64,000 nucleotides of DNA from positions 42,823 through 106,822 of the forward strand of contig JANQLU010000048.1 of the NCBI GenBank assembly GCA_028280445.1. The letters are read 5' to 3'. The position numbers and the translations under genes are program-made. The stretch comes from Pirellulaceae bacterium. GTDB lineage: Bacteria > Planctomycetota > Planctomycetia > Pirellulales > Pirellulaceae. Of the stretch, positions 27,473-36,961 are shown piece after piece. Under the pieces are notes generated by a model. The model was not told the origin of the DNA. It saw only the letters and a list, made by a program, of their open reading frames with translations, and searched no databases. The first letter of the stretch is position 1. Each line of letters begins with the position of its first letter.

Positions 27473-28108
27473 TCACCCTTCCGGATTGGTCGGATTTTCG
27501 TAGCATTCGATAATCGATTTCAGACGTTCGAGAGCGCGGACAAACCGTTTGCTTGCTGCCGACGTTTCTAATCCTAACGCATCGGCGACTTCGACATTCG
27601 ACAATTGCTCAAAATGACGCAATGCGAGCACTTCCTGATCGACGGGATCCATTTCTCCCAGCGCGTTTTCGATCAGGACTCGAGCTTCGTCTCGAATCAA
27701 AGCCTGGCTGGGGCTCGTTTTATCATCAAACAGAACGCCAGCGATTTGCGCCGTAGTTGCCGGCGAGTCGAGCCGATTAAAAATGGAAACTTCCCGACGC
27801 CGGTCGCGCGATTGCGTCCCGAAATGATGGCGATGCAGCTCATTCAGTTTTTGCAAGGTTAGGTATCGAAGCCACAGAAAAAACGACGTCTTTCGATTCT
27901 CAACATAATATTGAAATCGTTTGGTCGCTTCTAAAAAAGACTCTTGCACAATGTCGCCTTCGTCCAACCGTCCTCGCAATCGGGAATCCATTCGAAATCG
28001 AACAATCCTTTCCAATCGTTGATGGTTCAATTGGAGCAGCATTCCCAACGCTTGCTGGTTTCCGTCTTCGGCCTGCTTTAATAGTTCGAGTTCTGTTTGA
28101 GATTCCAT
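27473..28108 (-). CDS. ECF-type sigma factor
   Basis: 211 aa from ATG 28108 (an upstream in-frame start at 28189 would overlap the kinase gene). Region 2: DIVQESFLEATKRFQYYVEN followed by FFLWLRYLTLQKLNELHRHH; region 4: DPVDQEVLALRHFEQLSNVE then VADALGLETSAASKRFVRAL. This matches the planctomycete-expanded ECF group. It starts 43 nt downstream of a Ser/Thr kinase gene on the same strand, a genomic pairing typical of these sigma factors, where the kinase controls sigma activity. Confidence 0.9.
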   Translation of the reverse strand: MESQTELELLKQAEDGNQQALGMLLQLNHQRLERIVRFRMDSRLRGRLDEGDIVQESFLEATKRFQYYVENRKTSFFLWLRYLTLQKLNELHRHHFGTQSRDRRREVSIFNRLDSPATTAQIAGVLFDDKTSPSQALIRDEARVLIENALGEMDPVDQEVLALRHFEQLSNVEVADALGLETSAASKRFVRALERLKSIIECYENPTNPEG

Positions 28109-28151
28109 CAATTGACGATTGTTGTGGTGACGTGGAAACAAATTGAGTTCT

Positions 28152-30677
28152 TTATTGGCTGCTGATTGAACGTATTTCATCAATCGCATTTTTGGCCTGC
28201 GCCGTGTAAATGTTGTTTTCGGATCGGTATTTTTTTAGCACGGTCCAGGCTTGCTGTAATTTGGGGAGCGCTGCGTCATGTTTCTTCATTTTTTGAAGAC
28301 ACAATCCGTGTTCCAACAACACCATGCCTTTTCTCACCGGAAGGTCCGTCGATTTAGCATCGTTCCAAATTTTTTCAAATTGATCGTTGGCGATTTCCAA
28401 TTTGCCTTGGTCCGTGTTGATGCCGGCCAGCAAAGTTCGAGAAGCGAGAACACTGTCGGACGATTTCACAAGTTTGTCGCGACGCATCGTCAGGCTTCGT
28501 TGGCAGAGAGCCTCTGCTTTTGGGAGGTTGCCCTGGACGCGATAGGCACGAGCGAGATTGTACAGGTTGTAAGCCATCCCGAGGTTGACCCTGTTATTGG
28601 ATTCTTTGTCAGCAATGACTTTTTCCAACAGTTTGATCGCCTCGTCGACTTGTCCGCTTTGGATGTAAGCATTTGCTAGTCCATTCCTGGACACATTTGC
28701 AAATGCCGCATCGTTTCGACCATCTTGCAATCGAATCTTTAACACTTCCCGAGTGATCCTGATTGACTCATCGAAATCGCCAGTAAATCGGTACAGGTCG
28801 CCAAGCTTCGCGTAGCTATGAACCGTATTTTCATGCTGTGAGCCCAGGATTTTGGATTGCAGGATCCAAGCTTTGGTCAAAGCTCGTTCGGATTCGTCAT
28901 GTTTTTCCATTCTCATCAACGTCATTCCGATATGGTCCAAAGCCATCATGGCGACGACGTGTTCCTGGCCGCAATGTTTGCTGACGCGTTGATGGGAATG
29001 TGTGAACACGCGAAGCGCCGCCTGATAATCTTGTTGGTTGAAATAAATCCAGCCCATTCTGTTAAACAACTTTCCGACGACAACAGGATGGTAGCTTTGG
29101 TCGTCCATGATCATGCCAACGGCATCATCCATGGCGCTCCGCAGCGCGGTCGACATTTTTGCTCCCGTGTCAGGAGATGCTTGCGGGAAAAACGTGCCAA
29201 AAAACACGTCCAACGATTCTTCGCTTTGGCGATGTAGTTCTTCGGCGTCCGCCGTCGCGGATTTTGCGCGCTCGGTGGCTTGATGGGCTTGAACGGCAAA
29301 CAGCGAACTAAAAAATGTCCCACCGAGCAATGACAAAATTGCCACCAGTGTCAACGTAGCAACAACGGGGCGTTTTTTACACCAACGAATTGATTTTTGA
29401 ACAACACTGAGTCGGCGCGATGCGACGGGTAAACCTTTGGTGATGTTCCGCAAGTCGTCTGCCAGTTTTCCTGACGATTGGTACCGACTGTTCGGTTGTT
29501 TATCGATGGCTTTGAGAATCACCGTTTCAAAATCACGGGAAATGGCTGGTTCGATTGCTCGAGGTTGTATGGGTGCTCGATGCACGATGGAATTGACCAA
29601 CTCTGCCTGATCTTCGACTTGAAACAATCGTTGGAGCGTGACCAATTCATACAACGTTGCACCCAAGCTGTAGATGTCGGACGCCGCCGCAGAACTGCCT
29701 TTGAATCGCTCGGGTGCCATGTACGCCAGGCTGCCAAACAGATCACCGGTTTGTGTCAATTCAGAAAATTCCGATTTCACTAATCCCCAGTCGGCCAGCC
29801 AGGCATTGCCGTTTTTGTCGAGGAGAATATTTGCCGGTTTGATATCGCGATGCACGATGCCAGTCTCGTGAATGTATTGTAAAGCGTCGGCGATCTGGGC
29901 ACCGATTCTGGCGACGCCGTTTTGGTCGATTCGATCAACAAATTCGCCGAAGCCAGCGAGCCGGTGAATCCATTTGGGAGTGGTTCGAAAATCGCTCGAT
30001 TCCGAGTTGAAGGATGTTTGCGCCGCGTTGAATTCCTGTGTCGCTTCTTCGTCGCGCGAATTTTTGGAGTTCAGCGAATCGGGTTTCGTTCTGACAAAAT
30101 GCGAGTGAGCGCGAGTCGCACGAAAATATTTGCACAAATCGGCCAGGTTGACGCCGTCGATATACTGCATCGAAAAAAAATGAACTCCGTTTTCGATGCC
30201 AACTTCGAAGACCGGCACAATGTTTGTGTGGTGGAGTGAAGCCGCCGTTTGGGCTTCACGGCGAAATCGTTCCAATAAGCCCGGACGCCGATTTGGATCC
30301 AAGCCGAAAATTTTTAGTGCGACCAGTCGATCAAGTGACTTTTGTCGGGCTTGATAGACAATTCCCATTCCGCCGCGACCGATTTCCCGAATAATTTCGT
30401 AGTCGCGAAAAACTGGAAATTCCGATTTGTCGGTTGGTGCTTCTTCGAAATTACGAGCCATTTTTTCCACGCCAACCAATGCGGGAAACAAATCGGCAAT
30501 GTTGTCTTCGATTTCGGGAAAGCGGGAAGAGTAGCGCCGGATAATTTCACTGACCGGCTCATTCTCGGACCGACGAACTTCTTCGAGAAATTCTTCCGTT
30601 GCCTTGGCAATGATCGTCAGTTTTTGATCCGTTTTTAACATCCTACGCCGGTCAATCGTTTTTGCTGTCGAGTGCAT
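28152..30677 (-). CDS. Ser/Thr protein kinase with transmembrane segment and TPR domain
   Basis: 841 aa (start may be ATG 30641). Kinase domain about 93-390: glycine loop IGRGGMGIVYQA, Lys122 in VALKIF, catalytic loop VHRDIKPANILLD, metal loop LADWGLVK (DWG in place of DFG) and YMAPERF. An insert of about 60 residues lies between the N-lobe and the catalytic loop. A transmembrane helix follows at about 430-455 (VVATLTLVAILSLLGGTFFS), then a coiled coil and about eight TPRs to the C-terminus. The kinase is cytoplasmic and the TPRs would be outside the cytoplasm. It sits between two ECF sigma genes on the same strand, suggesting it controls them. Confidence 0.93.
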   Translation of the reverse strand: MHSTAKTIDRRRMLKTDQKLTIIAKATEEFLEEVRRSENEPVSEIIRRYSSRFPEIEDNIADLFPALVGVEKMARNFEEAPTDKSEFPVFRDYEIIREIGRGGMGIVYQARQKSLDRLVALKIFGLDPNRRPGLLERFRREAQTAASLHHTNIVPVFEVGIENGVHFFSMQYIDGVNLADLCKYFRATRAHSHFVRTKPDSLNSKNSRDEEATQEFNAAQTSFNSESSDFRTTPKWIHRLAGFGEFVDRIDQNGVARIGAQIADALQYIHETGIVHRDIKPANILLDKNGNAWLADWGLVKSEFSELTQTGDLFGSLAYMAPERFKGSSAAASDIYSLGATLYELVTLQRLFQVEDQAELVNSIVHRAPIQPRAIEPAISRDFETVILKAIDKQPNSRYQSSGKLADDLRNITKGLPVASRRLSVVQKSIRWCKKRPVVATLTLVAILSLLGGTFFSSLFAVQAHQATERAKSATADAEELHRQSEESLDVFFGTFFPQASPDTGAKMSTALRSAMDDAVGMIMDDQSYHPVVVGKLFNRMGWIYFNQQDYQAALRVFTHSHQRVSKHCGQEHVVAMMALDHIGMTLMRMEKHDESERALTKAWILQSKILGSQHENTVHSYAKLGDLYRFTGDFDESIRITREVLKIRLQDGRNDAAFANVSRNGLANAYIQSGQVDEAIKLLEKVIADKESNNRVNLGMAYNLYNLARAYRVQGNLPKAEALCQRSLTMRRDKLVKSSDSVLASRTLLAGINTDQGKLEIANDQFEKIWNDAKSTDLPVRKGMVLLEHGLCLQKMKKHDAALPKLQQAWTVLKKYRSENNIYTAQAKNAIDEIRSISSQ

Positions 30678-30877
30678 CTTTTAACAATGACAGTTTGGGG
30701 GTATCTTCACAGTCTAACAAACCGAAGGAACTGAATTTGCGAGTTTGTGCTGCGGCAAACGGTAGTTCTACCTGTAGAACTGAGATTGGCGGGAAACGAG
30801 GACAGGTGCCGCAAAAAAAAATCGAGATCCGCACAGGTCGGCGATTTTTGCAAAATTGCCGGAAAAGCGGCAAAAAA

Positions 30878-31510
30878 TCAGTTCAAGCTGATGTTATTTT
30901 GGTCGCTACCCTCAACTAATTCCTGAAACATTTTGAGATAAGCTCGTTGGACTCGCGATTTGGCAACCCGCACAGCGACTTGGCTCATCCCGAGTTCGGT
31001 GGCGACTTGGTGGATCGGTCGGCCTTTCAAAACGGTTTCACGAAAGATTTTCACACTATTCGGCTGGAAATGTCGGCTGAGTCGTTGCAGACATTTGTCG
31101 GCAACCGCCGAAAAGTGTTGGCGCAGGTGGAGCAAACTCAACTCGGCCAGCGAATCTGCCAATTCAACGTTTTCGGGCAAGCTAACGTGTTGTTTGCCAG
31201 TTCTTTTCCGACGGTGTTCTCGTAGTCGATTAAGTGTAATTTTTTTTAGCCAGTTTCGAAAAGCGCCCCGTCGACCGTTGTGCTCGAATTTTGGTAGTCG
31301 GTGAAATACGAATGCATTGACCTCCTGTTTGATGTCATCGACGTCGTTTGGACTGGCTCCAAAGCTCAACAACCAGCGTTGAATCATTTGTTCGTATTGA
31401 CGAGCAAACCGATGCCATGCCACGGAATTGCCATCTTGCATTTCCAGCAATAACGGAGAAAAGGTTTGGTTTTCTATCAGTTGGCTGTTGATTTCGTCAA
31501 ATGCTTTCAT
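30878..31510 (-). CDS. ECF-type sigma factor
   Basis: 210 aa from ATG 31510, preceded by AAGGAAACG; a longer frame to 31618 runs through a terminator and is rejected. Region 2: DDIKQEVNAFVFHRLPKFEH followed by FRNWLKKITLNRLREHRRKR; region 4: NSVKIFRETVLKGRPIHQVA then TELGMSQVAVRVAKSRVQRA. Planctomycete-type ECF. The Ser/Thr kinase gene starts 200 nt downstream and a second ECF gene follows it. Confidence 0.9.
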   Translation of the reverse strand: MKAFDEINSQLIENQTFSPLLLEMQDGNSVAWHRFARQYEQMIQRWLLSFGASPNDVDDIKQEVNAFVFHRLPKFEHNGRRGAFRNWLKKITLNRLREHRRKRTGKQHVSLPENVELADSLAELSLLHLRQHFSAVADKCLQRLSRHFQPNSVKIFRETVLKGRPIHQVATELGMSQVAVRVAKSRVQRAYLKMFQELVEGSDQNNISLN

Positions 31511-31573
31511 CGTTTCCTTGATCCTGAAAGGGTCGCTATTACACAAACAGCGCTCCGATAGATTTGAGGACTG

Positions 31574-31608
31574 AAATAAAAAAAGACGCACCGTTTTGGC
31601 GCGTCTTT
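31574..31608 (-). terminator. Intrinsic terminator after the RTX gene
   Basis: On the minus strand AAAGACGC (31608-31601) pairs with GCGTCTTT (31589-31582) around an 11-nt loop, followed by a T-rich tract TTTTTTATTT. It ends transcription of the RTX gene and lies just upstream of the ECF sigma gene start. Confidence 0.8.
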
Positions 31609-31642
31609 GTTCTGACAATTGAGTCGACCATTGACGGTCAGA

Positions 31643-32401
31643 CTATTTGAGGTGTTTGATGTACTTCAGTTTGTCCATCAGGAATTGGTTGTTGTCGAAA
31701 TCTCTGATAGTTTCGGCTTCGATACCAGATTCGACTCCGATATGCAGGACAAACGTATCCACATAACGGCTGCCTTCACGCAAGTCTCCGGTCAGATCGT
31801 CGGCAATTCCATCATATCCGCCGTCGATGTAATCTTCGCCTTCGTCGCCGCGGATTGTATCGAAACCGGAATTTCCAAAAAGCGAGTCGTTTCCGTCCAA
31901 TCCCCAGATTGTGTCGTCGCCTTCGTCGCCCTGGAGCATGTCGTCGCCGCCCCTGCCGATAATGGTATCGTTACCGGGACCGCCATACATTTCGTCGCGT
32001 TTGCTTCCGCCGATCAAAACGTCGTCATCCGGTCCGCCGAATACACGACTGGGAACATCAGTTCCGTTAAAAACGTTGTCGTGCCCGATCCCTCCAAAAA
32101 CAACGATAAAGTTGATTTTGTTCTTTTTGAACGTCGGAGTTGTTTCCGCAACGAGGTTGCTTTGATCATCAAACAACTGCAAGCGTACGGTCAACCAACC
32201 CGGAACAATTTCTCGCACGTCGTATCGACTGGTCCACGTCGGGTTGTGGTTTTCATCAGTCAAAAACAGCGAGTTGTTGTTAACGTACACGGACGGCGGT
32301 TTTTTTTGTGCGTTTGCCAAGCCAATCTGGCTTGCAAGCGTTACGAGAACAACCAAACTCATCACTGAAAATCGGCCCATTTTTCCAAAAATCTTCATCA
32401 T
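31643..32401 (-). CDS. Secreted RTX (hemolysin-type calcium-binding repeat) protein
   Basis: 252 aa from ATG 32401 (earlier frame start 32437 less likely). A Sec signal (MSLVVLVTLASQIGLANA) is followed by about 70 residues of beta structure and five or more calcium-binding nonapeptides: GGPGNDTII, GRGGDDMLQ, GDEGDDTIW, GLDGNDSLF, GDEGEDYID. These bind calcium outside the cell. Having a Sec signal, it need not use the type I exporter at 10-16 kb. A terminator follows. Biological role unknown. Confidence 0.85.
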   Translation of the reverse strand: MMKIFGKMGRFSVMSLVVLVTLASQIGLANAQKKPPSVYVNNNSLFLTDENHNPTWTSRYDVREIVPGWLTVRLQLFDDQSNLVAETTPTFKKNKINFIVVFGGIGHDNVFNGTDVPSRVFGGPDDDVLIGGSKRDEMYGGPGNDTIIGRGGDDMLQGDEGDDTIWGLDGNDSLFGNSGFDTIRGDEGEDYIDGGYDGIADDLTGDLREGSRYVDTFVLHIGVESGIEAETIRDFDNNQFLMDKLKYIKHLK

Positions 32402-32524
32402 CACATTCCTCAAAAAAAGTGTTTTTCTGCAGCACAACGATTGTGCTGTGACACTACGAAAGGGCCTTTGGGATAACGGTTGTTACACGTTGCAGAAAAA
32501 AATAAGAAATTATTTGATCAATAC

Positions 32525-32600
32525 CTCTGCGTCTCTGCGCCTCCGCGCGAGCCTTTTCATGTTCTCCTGTAGACTCACGCAGAGGCGCGGAGACGCAGAG
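32525..32600. repeat. Family E inverted-repeat pair, short spacer
   Basis: CTCTGCGTCTCTGCGCCTCC at 32525 and CTCACGCAGAGGCGCGGAGA at 32574-32600, here in opposite order to the other copies and with a spacer of only about 22 nt. Confidence 0.85.
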
Positions 32601-32736
32601 GTTTGAAATTTGTTTTTTCGAATTCGGACCCCGGGCAGTAACCAGACCGCTGCCATTTTCCAACATGGTTGCGATTTGGATTTTGATACTAGTAAACTAT
32701 CGATAGCTTTTGTCAAAAAAAACCCGCAGGTGTCAG

Positions 32737-33198
32737 ATGCAAGTTTCGCTGAAGACGATTTTGGTCGTTGTCATTTTTCTTTCGATTATTACGGCGCTGT
32801 CCTATGCAGTGCCGTTTATGATCGGCTATCTGTTGTTGACGGTTATTTCATTGGTTGTGTTTCCACCGGTCCTGGTTACGGGCGTTGTGTATTCTCGAGG
32901 CTCAAAACAGGCTTTTTTCATCGGTTGTATGGTGACAGGGATGATCCACTATTTCATCAATTTCTATATGGCAGTCAGTTTTTTGATTGGCGGTGCGTTC
33001 ACGAATTTTGACATCGACGAAGTGCTGGTCGAAGACACCGAAGTGGGTTTGTTTGTTCGATCGTTTACGTTGATGATGTACGCGTTGGGGTTTTTGGGAG
33101 GTTGTTCGGCTTGGGTGGCACATCGTTTGTTTCACAAGCAAACCGATGCTCAAATTTCCGCAAAAGAGCCAGCGGTTAGCGATTCGGAACTTGGTTAG
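32737..33198 (+). CDS. Small integral membrane protein, unknown
   Basis: 153 aa from ATG 32737, chosen because AGGTG lies 5 nt upstream; an earlier TTG at 32710 lacks one. About four hydrophobic segments (SLKTILVVVIFLSIITALSY, IGYLLLTVISLVVFPPVLVT, FIGCMVTGMIHYFINFYMAV, FTLMMYALGFLGGCSAWVAH) and a short polar tail. The N-terminal MQVSLKTILVVV resembles the start of small planctomycete membrane proteins. No family recognised. Confidence 0.7.
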   Translation: MQVSLKTILVVVIFLSIITALSYAVPFMIGYLLLTVISLVVFPPVLVTGVVYSRGSKQAFFIGCMVTGMIHYFINFYMAVSFLIGGAFTNFDIDEVLVEDTEVGLFVRSFTLMMYALGFLGGCSAWVAHRLFHKQTDAQISAKEPAVSDSELG

Positions 33199-33548
33199 TT
33201 TTAGTCGGGCAAATTGAATTGGTGGATGTTTTTGTTGATAGAATTTGTTGTTTGCGGCTCGGCAGGAGCCTCGCCCTCCCGTAAATCGATATGCCCTCGG
33301 CTCGGCGCGATCCTGATCTTGTGAGCGGCAAGGCTCTAGCCTGATCTTGTGAGCGGCAAGGCGCTAGCCGCCGGTTCGTTGGTGCTTCGTACCGGCGATT
33401 AGTGTTTCGTAGCCAGCGATTTGCGTTTCGTACCGCGGCTAGGTCGCGTTGATTAAATGTGAGCGGCGAGGCGCTAGCCGCCGGTAAACCCTCAAATACC
33501 GGCGGCTAGCGCCTTGCCGCTCACGATGGCCACCCGGGAATTCATTTT
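33199..33548. other. Repeat-only intergenic region
   Basis: 350 nt between converging genes, made almost wholly of family B and family A units (see repeat entry). No gene. Confidence 0.7.
33256..33524. repeat. Repeat cluster: family B plus tandem family A units
   Basis: Family B at 33256-33280; a 28-bp direct duplication (CCTGATCTTGTGAGCGGCAA...) at 33312-33339 and 33340-33367 carrying family A left halves; degenerate right halves to about 33440; then a complete family A hairpin at 33459-33524. It shows local amplification of the repeat. Confidence 0.85.
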
Positions 33549-35249
33549 TTATTTGATGAATTCGATGTACGCGAAATTCGCGCTCCAGGTTTTATTGGGC
33601 TTGTTAGGTTCGGTCAGGAAAGATCGAAAAGTGTAATTGCCGCGTTTGAGGTCGATTTCGACAACGCATTTGGTGTCTTTTTGAGCTGTTTTTGTTGCCG
33701 CTTCGAAAGGTCCGATTTTGACTTGGGCTTTGACGGCTCCGACGGGCATCGGCGTTTCCTGCATCGCGCGGCACAGTGTAATCCGGTAGCGGCCATCGCG
33801 CGCGACATTGACATACCACGATCCTTGGCCTCGGAACCCATCGCGTAGTGCCCCGAAATTCCAAGGCGATCCTCCTTCGCGCCAATCCATCGCACACAAC
33901 AACGTCTTTGGCGCTTCTTTCGCACCGAGGACATGGCGTTGGACGATATCGGATTCTGGTGGAAGACTGGTCCAGAATTTTTCGTAAGCGGCATTGAGCC
34001 GGGTGACGAGTTCAGGATGTTTCTTGGAAACGTCGTGTTTCATCATTGAATCTGTTTTCACGTTGTAAAGTCGTCCGCCGCTGACAAGTCTCCAATGCCC
34101 TTGTTTGACGGCAGCGTGTTTCCATTTTTCTCGCTCTCGCGCCCGCGGGCACTGCATTACGATGATCCTTTTGTCGCGCCAGTTCGCATTGCCTTTAAGC
34201 AACGGTACCAGGCTGCGGCCATCGATGTTTTTGGGAATTTTTGCGCCGCAGAGTTCTAGAATGGTTGGACAGAAATCGCGGATACAAGCCAATGCATGGT
34301 TTTTACCTGCAACAGTGAGCCCCGGTTTCTGCACCATGCAAAATACCCGGTGTTTTCCTTCCGAAGCATTGCCCAAATCTTTTTGCCGATCCTTGCCGGG
34401 CCAAACGGGTTTCACAGACCCGCGATCTCCGACACCTTGATCATTCATAAAAATCACCAATGTGTTTTTACGCAATTTGAGTTCTTCCAGACGACGGACC
34501 ATTTTGCCAACATTTTCATCGATGTTTTCAATCATCGACAACAGACTCAAATTGGCTTGTTTCGAAGTGATTCCTCGTTTCTTGATACGAGCCAAAGCTT
34601 TAGGTTCGGCTTGAACGGGAAAGTGCGTAGCAGGTGTGGGGATGTAACAAAAGAAAGGTCGGTCCTTGGAGGACTCAATGAATTTAAGCGCCCGGTCGAA
34701 CAATACGTCGGTCGAAAAACCGGAGGTCTTCACCCATTTGCCATTGTGTTGAAATTGAGCGTTCAAATGTTTGTTACCCGCGTAGTCTTCCAGCTGGCCG
34801 ATGCCACCGCCTCCATGAACAAACACTTCGTCAAACCCGCGTTGGCTCGGATGGAACGGGTGCGACATGCCCAAGTGCCATTTACCAAAGATGCCGGTTC
34901 GATAACCGATCTTTTTCAAACGATCTGCAAGTGTCGTTTCTTGAGGACTCAACAGCGACACGCCGCCAACCGTATTGTGAACGCCATATCGCATCGGTTG
35001 TCGACCTGTTAACAGGGCAGCTCGACTGGGTGAACAAAAGTTCTCAGCATGAAAGTTACAAAAATCGACTCCTTGCCGTGCGAACTCATCGATGTTGGGA
35101 GTTTGCAGATACGGATTCCCTTTGCAACCCAAATGAAAATAACCAAGGTTGTCGATCAAAATCAGAACGACATTCGGTTTGTTATCGTCGGCGCTGGCAG
35201 GCAAGCACATTCCGGCCAGCAAACAAAAAGTCAGTATTCGAATCATCAT
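33549..35249 (-). CDS. Secreted sulfatase
   Basis: 566 aa with signal MMIRILTFCLLAGMCLPASA. The sulfatase (alkaline-phosphatase-fold) domain carries the formylglycine motif CSPSR (Cys72) followed by AALLTGRQP, the metal-site HLGMSHP and the FMNDQGVGDRG segment. The first metal ligands read LIDNLGY (Asp33-Asn34), whereas most sulfatases have DD. About 100 C-terminal residues form an extra beta domain. Hydrolyses a sulfate ester, probably of a marine or algal polysaccharide (family knowledge). It starts 6 nt after the next sulfatase gene ends, so both form an operon. Confidence 0.9.
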   Translation of the reverse strand: MMIRILTFCLLAGMCLPASADDNKPNVVLILIDNLGYFHLGCKGNPYLQTPNIDEFARQGVDFCNFHAENFCSPSRAALLTGRQPMRYGVHNTVGGVSLLSPQETTLADRLKKIGYRTGIFGKWHLGMSHPFHPSQRGFDEVFVHGGGGIGQLEDYAGNKHLNAQFQHNGKWVKTSGFSTDVLFDRALKFIESSKDRPFFCYIPTPATHFPVQAEPKALARIKKRGITSKQANLSLLSMIENIDENVGKMVRRLEELKLRKNTLVIFMNDQGVGDRGSVKPVWPGKDRQKDLGNASEGKHRVFCMVQKPGLTVAGKNHALACIRDFCPTILELCGAKIPKNIDGRSLVPLLKGNANWRDKRIIVMQCPRAREREKWKHAAVKQGHWRLVSGGRLYNVKTDSMMKHDVSKKHPELVTRLNAAYEKFWTSLPPESDIVQRHVLGAKEAPKTLLCAMDWREGGSPWNFGALRDGFRGQGSWYVNVARDGRYRITLCRAMQETPMPVGAVKAQVKIGPFEAATKTAQKDTKCVVEIDLKRGNYTFRSFLTEPNKPNKTWSANFAYIEFIK

Positions 35250-35255
35250 GGGATG

Positions 35256-36716
35256 CTATTTTCTTTTAAACCAGGAACCAAATTTTTTATATTTGTGATA
35301 CGGTACGGCGTGTTTTAGCCAATGCTGGACGGATTGGTCGTATAGCTTTCGCATTTTGGCAAGTTCACTGGCGGCCGATTTTTCGTTCGCCAGATTCTTG
35401 AGCTCCAGTCGATCATTTTTCAAATCGTATAACTCTTCGGTGCGCGTAAATTTGCCTTGCTCGTACGGCCAGTAAATGTATTTCCAATGTTGCGTAACGA
35501 CCGCCAAGCTATATGTCGGCGTGGGGCCCCACACATTGATCAAAGTTAGCGAATCATGAATCGATTTTTTAGGATCGTCGTACAATTTCATTAAATTGGC
35601 GCCATCGATGTTTTGCGGAACTTTGATTCCGGCCAGCGTCAAAATCGTAGGTGCGAAATCAATGTTTCCAGTCAGTGCCGCGCAGCGAAGTTTTTTGCCG
35701 CTGTTTTTGTGTCTGGGATCGAAAATGATCAACGGGACCCGAGTTGATTCTTCGTAGGGCAGGACTTTGGATCCATAACCGTGCGAACCACACAAAAATC
35801 CGTTGTCAGACGTGTAGATGATTACGGTGTTGTCTGCCACTCCGCTATCAACAACCGCTTTTCGAATCATGCCAATGGCCACATCGATCGCATAAATCTG
35901 TTGGTAGTAGGTTGCCATGACTTCGTTGTATTTGTCGCTGTAATTCCAGCTGTGAAATCGTGGATATTGCCGACCCTGGCGACTTTGTGGTGCAAAATGT
36001 TTCCCGTTTTCGCGTCCGTAATTTTTTGGTTTAGTAAACGTGATTCCGCGGTAAACGGAGTCGAAGCGTGGATCGGGTGTCGCCGGTTTATGGGGAGCTT
36101 TGAAGCTGATCGAAAGGCAAAACGGACGATCTTTTTTGGCCGCCTGTTTGACAAAACCTCGGCCGAACGCCCCATAGGACAATGTCGCATGGGGATACTT
36201 AGTGGCATATTTGGCCATCGATTTGTTTTTGGCGGTAACGTAAGACGTTTGTCCAGGTCCAGCGCCCCAGGCGTCAAAATCGCCTTCGGGCAATTTGCCT
36301 TTTTCGTTTGGTTGGTTCGCCACCTCAAAACCAATTTTGCCGGCGAATGCCGTTTGATAGCCGGCATTGCGCAATAACATCGGATAAGATTTTTTCCAAT
36401 GATCGGCTACCAATGCGCCGTGCTGAAAATTACAACCAGTTTTGTATTCATACATTCCCGTCACAACATTGGCGCGACTGGCCATGCAAATCGCCGTCGT
36501 CACGTAATGGTTGTCAAAAATCATGCCATCACTGGCCAGCCGATCCATGTTCGGTGTTTTGACACCTGGAGTACCGTAGCAGCCCATCGAGTAAGTGCAT
36601 TGATCGTCGGACATCAGAAAAATGATGTTAGGTCGTTCATCGGCGTTAGAGTCAGCGATAAAAATAGCAACAAACAGCAGCGCGCAGAAAATCTGTTTCA
36701 TGTTTTTCAGTTTCAT
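35256..36716 (-). CDS. Secreted sulfatase
   Basis: 486 aa from ATG 36716 (a longer frame to 36788 enters an inverted repeat). Signal [20 protein letters not shown]. Motifs: IFLMSDDQ with the metal Asp pair, CMASR (formylglycine Cys, Ala in place of the usual Pro), GKIGFE and [13 protein letters not shown]. The CxAxR form is accepted by the formylglycine-generating enzyme in part of the family. Six nt upstream of the second sulfatase on the same strand. Probably periplasmic or extracellular desulfation of a polymer. Confidence 0.9.
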   Translation of the reverse strand: MKLKNMKQIFCALLFVAIFIADSNADERPNIIFLMSDDQCTYSMGCYGTPGVKTPNMDRLASDGMIFDNHYVTTAICMASRANVVTGMYEYKTGCNFQHGALVADHWKKSYPMLLRNAGYQTAFAGKIGFEVANQPNEKGKLPEGDFDAWGAGPGQTSYVTAKNKSMAKYATKYPHATLSYGAFGRGFVKQAAKKDRPFCLSISFKAPHKPATPDPRFDSVYRGITFTKPKNYGRENGKHFAPQSRQGRQYPRFHSWNYSDKYNEVMATYYQQIYAIDVAIGMIRKAVVDSGVADNTVIIYTSDNGFLCGSHGYGSKVLPYEESTRVPLIIFDPRHKNSGKKLRCAALTGNIDFAPTILTLAGIKVPQNIDGANLMKLYDDPKKSIHDSLTLINVWGPTPTYSLAVVTQHWKYIYWPYEQGKFTRTEELYDLKNDRLELKNLANEKSAASELAKMRKLYDQSVQHWLKHAVPYHKYKKFGSWFKRK

Positions 36717-36760
36717 AGTGTTTGTGGTTGTGGGCGCAATGGATGAGCTCGAATCTTGCG

Positions 36761-36820
36761 AGCACGAAGCGCGAGCGAGTAGTTTCACGCGATCAAACCA
36801 CCTCGCTCGCGCTTCGTGCT
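36761..36820. repeat. Inverted repeat upstream of sulfatase operon
   Basis: AGCACGAAGCGCGAGCGAG at 36761-36779 is perfectly inverted at 36802-36820 (22-nt loop). Related in theme to the pair at 52086-52153 (GTGCGAAGCG arms). A strong hairpin just before the sulfatase start. Confidence 0.8.
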
Positions 36821-36961
36821 TGTATCTCTACCGTTTCTGGTGCGACCCCAGTCTGCACATTGTAGCCTCGGCTAGCGCAAATTGCAGCCATTTCAATCTG
36901 TTTCAAAGGGCCGCGAGATCACCATTTACTGACATCACGTGTGACGGCAGGGGATAATTCG

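Noticed and set aside
31643..32401. RTX protein as the substrate of the exporter at 10-16 kb
   Set aside because: It has its own Sec signal peptide and lies 16 kb away; nothing links them.
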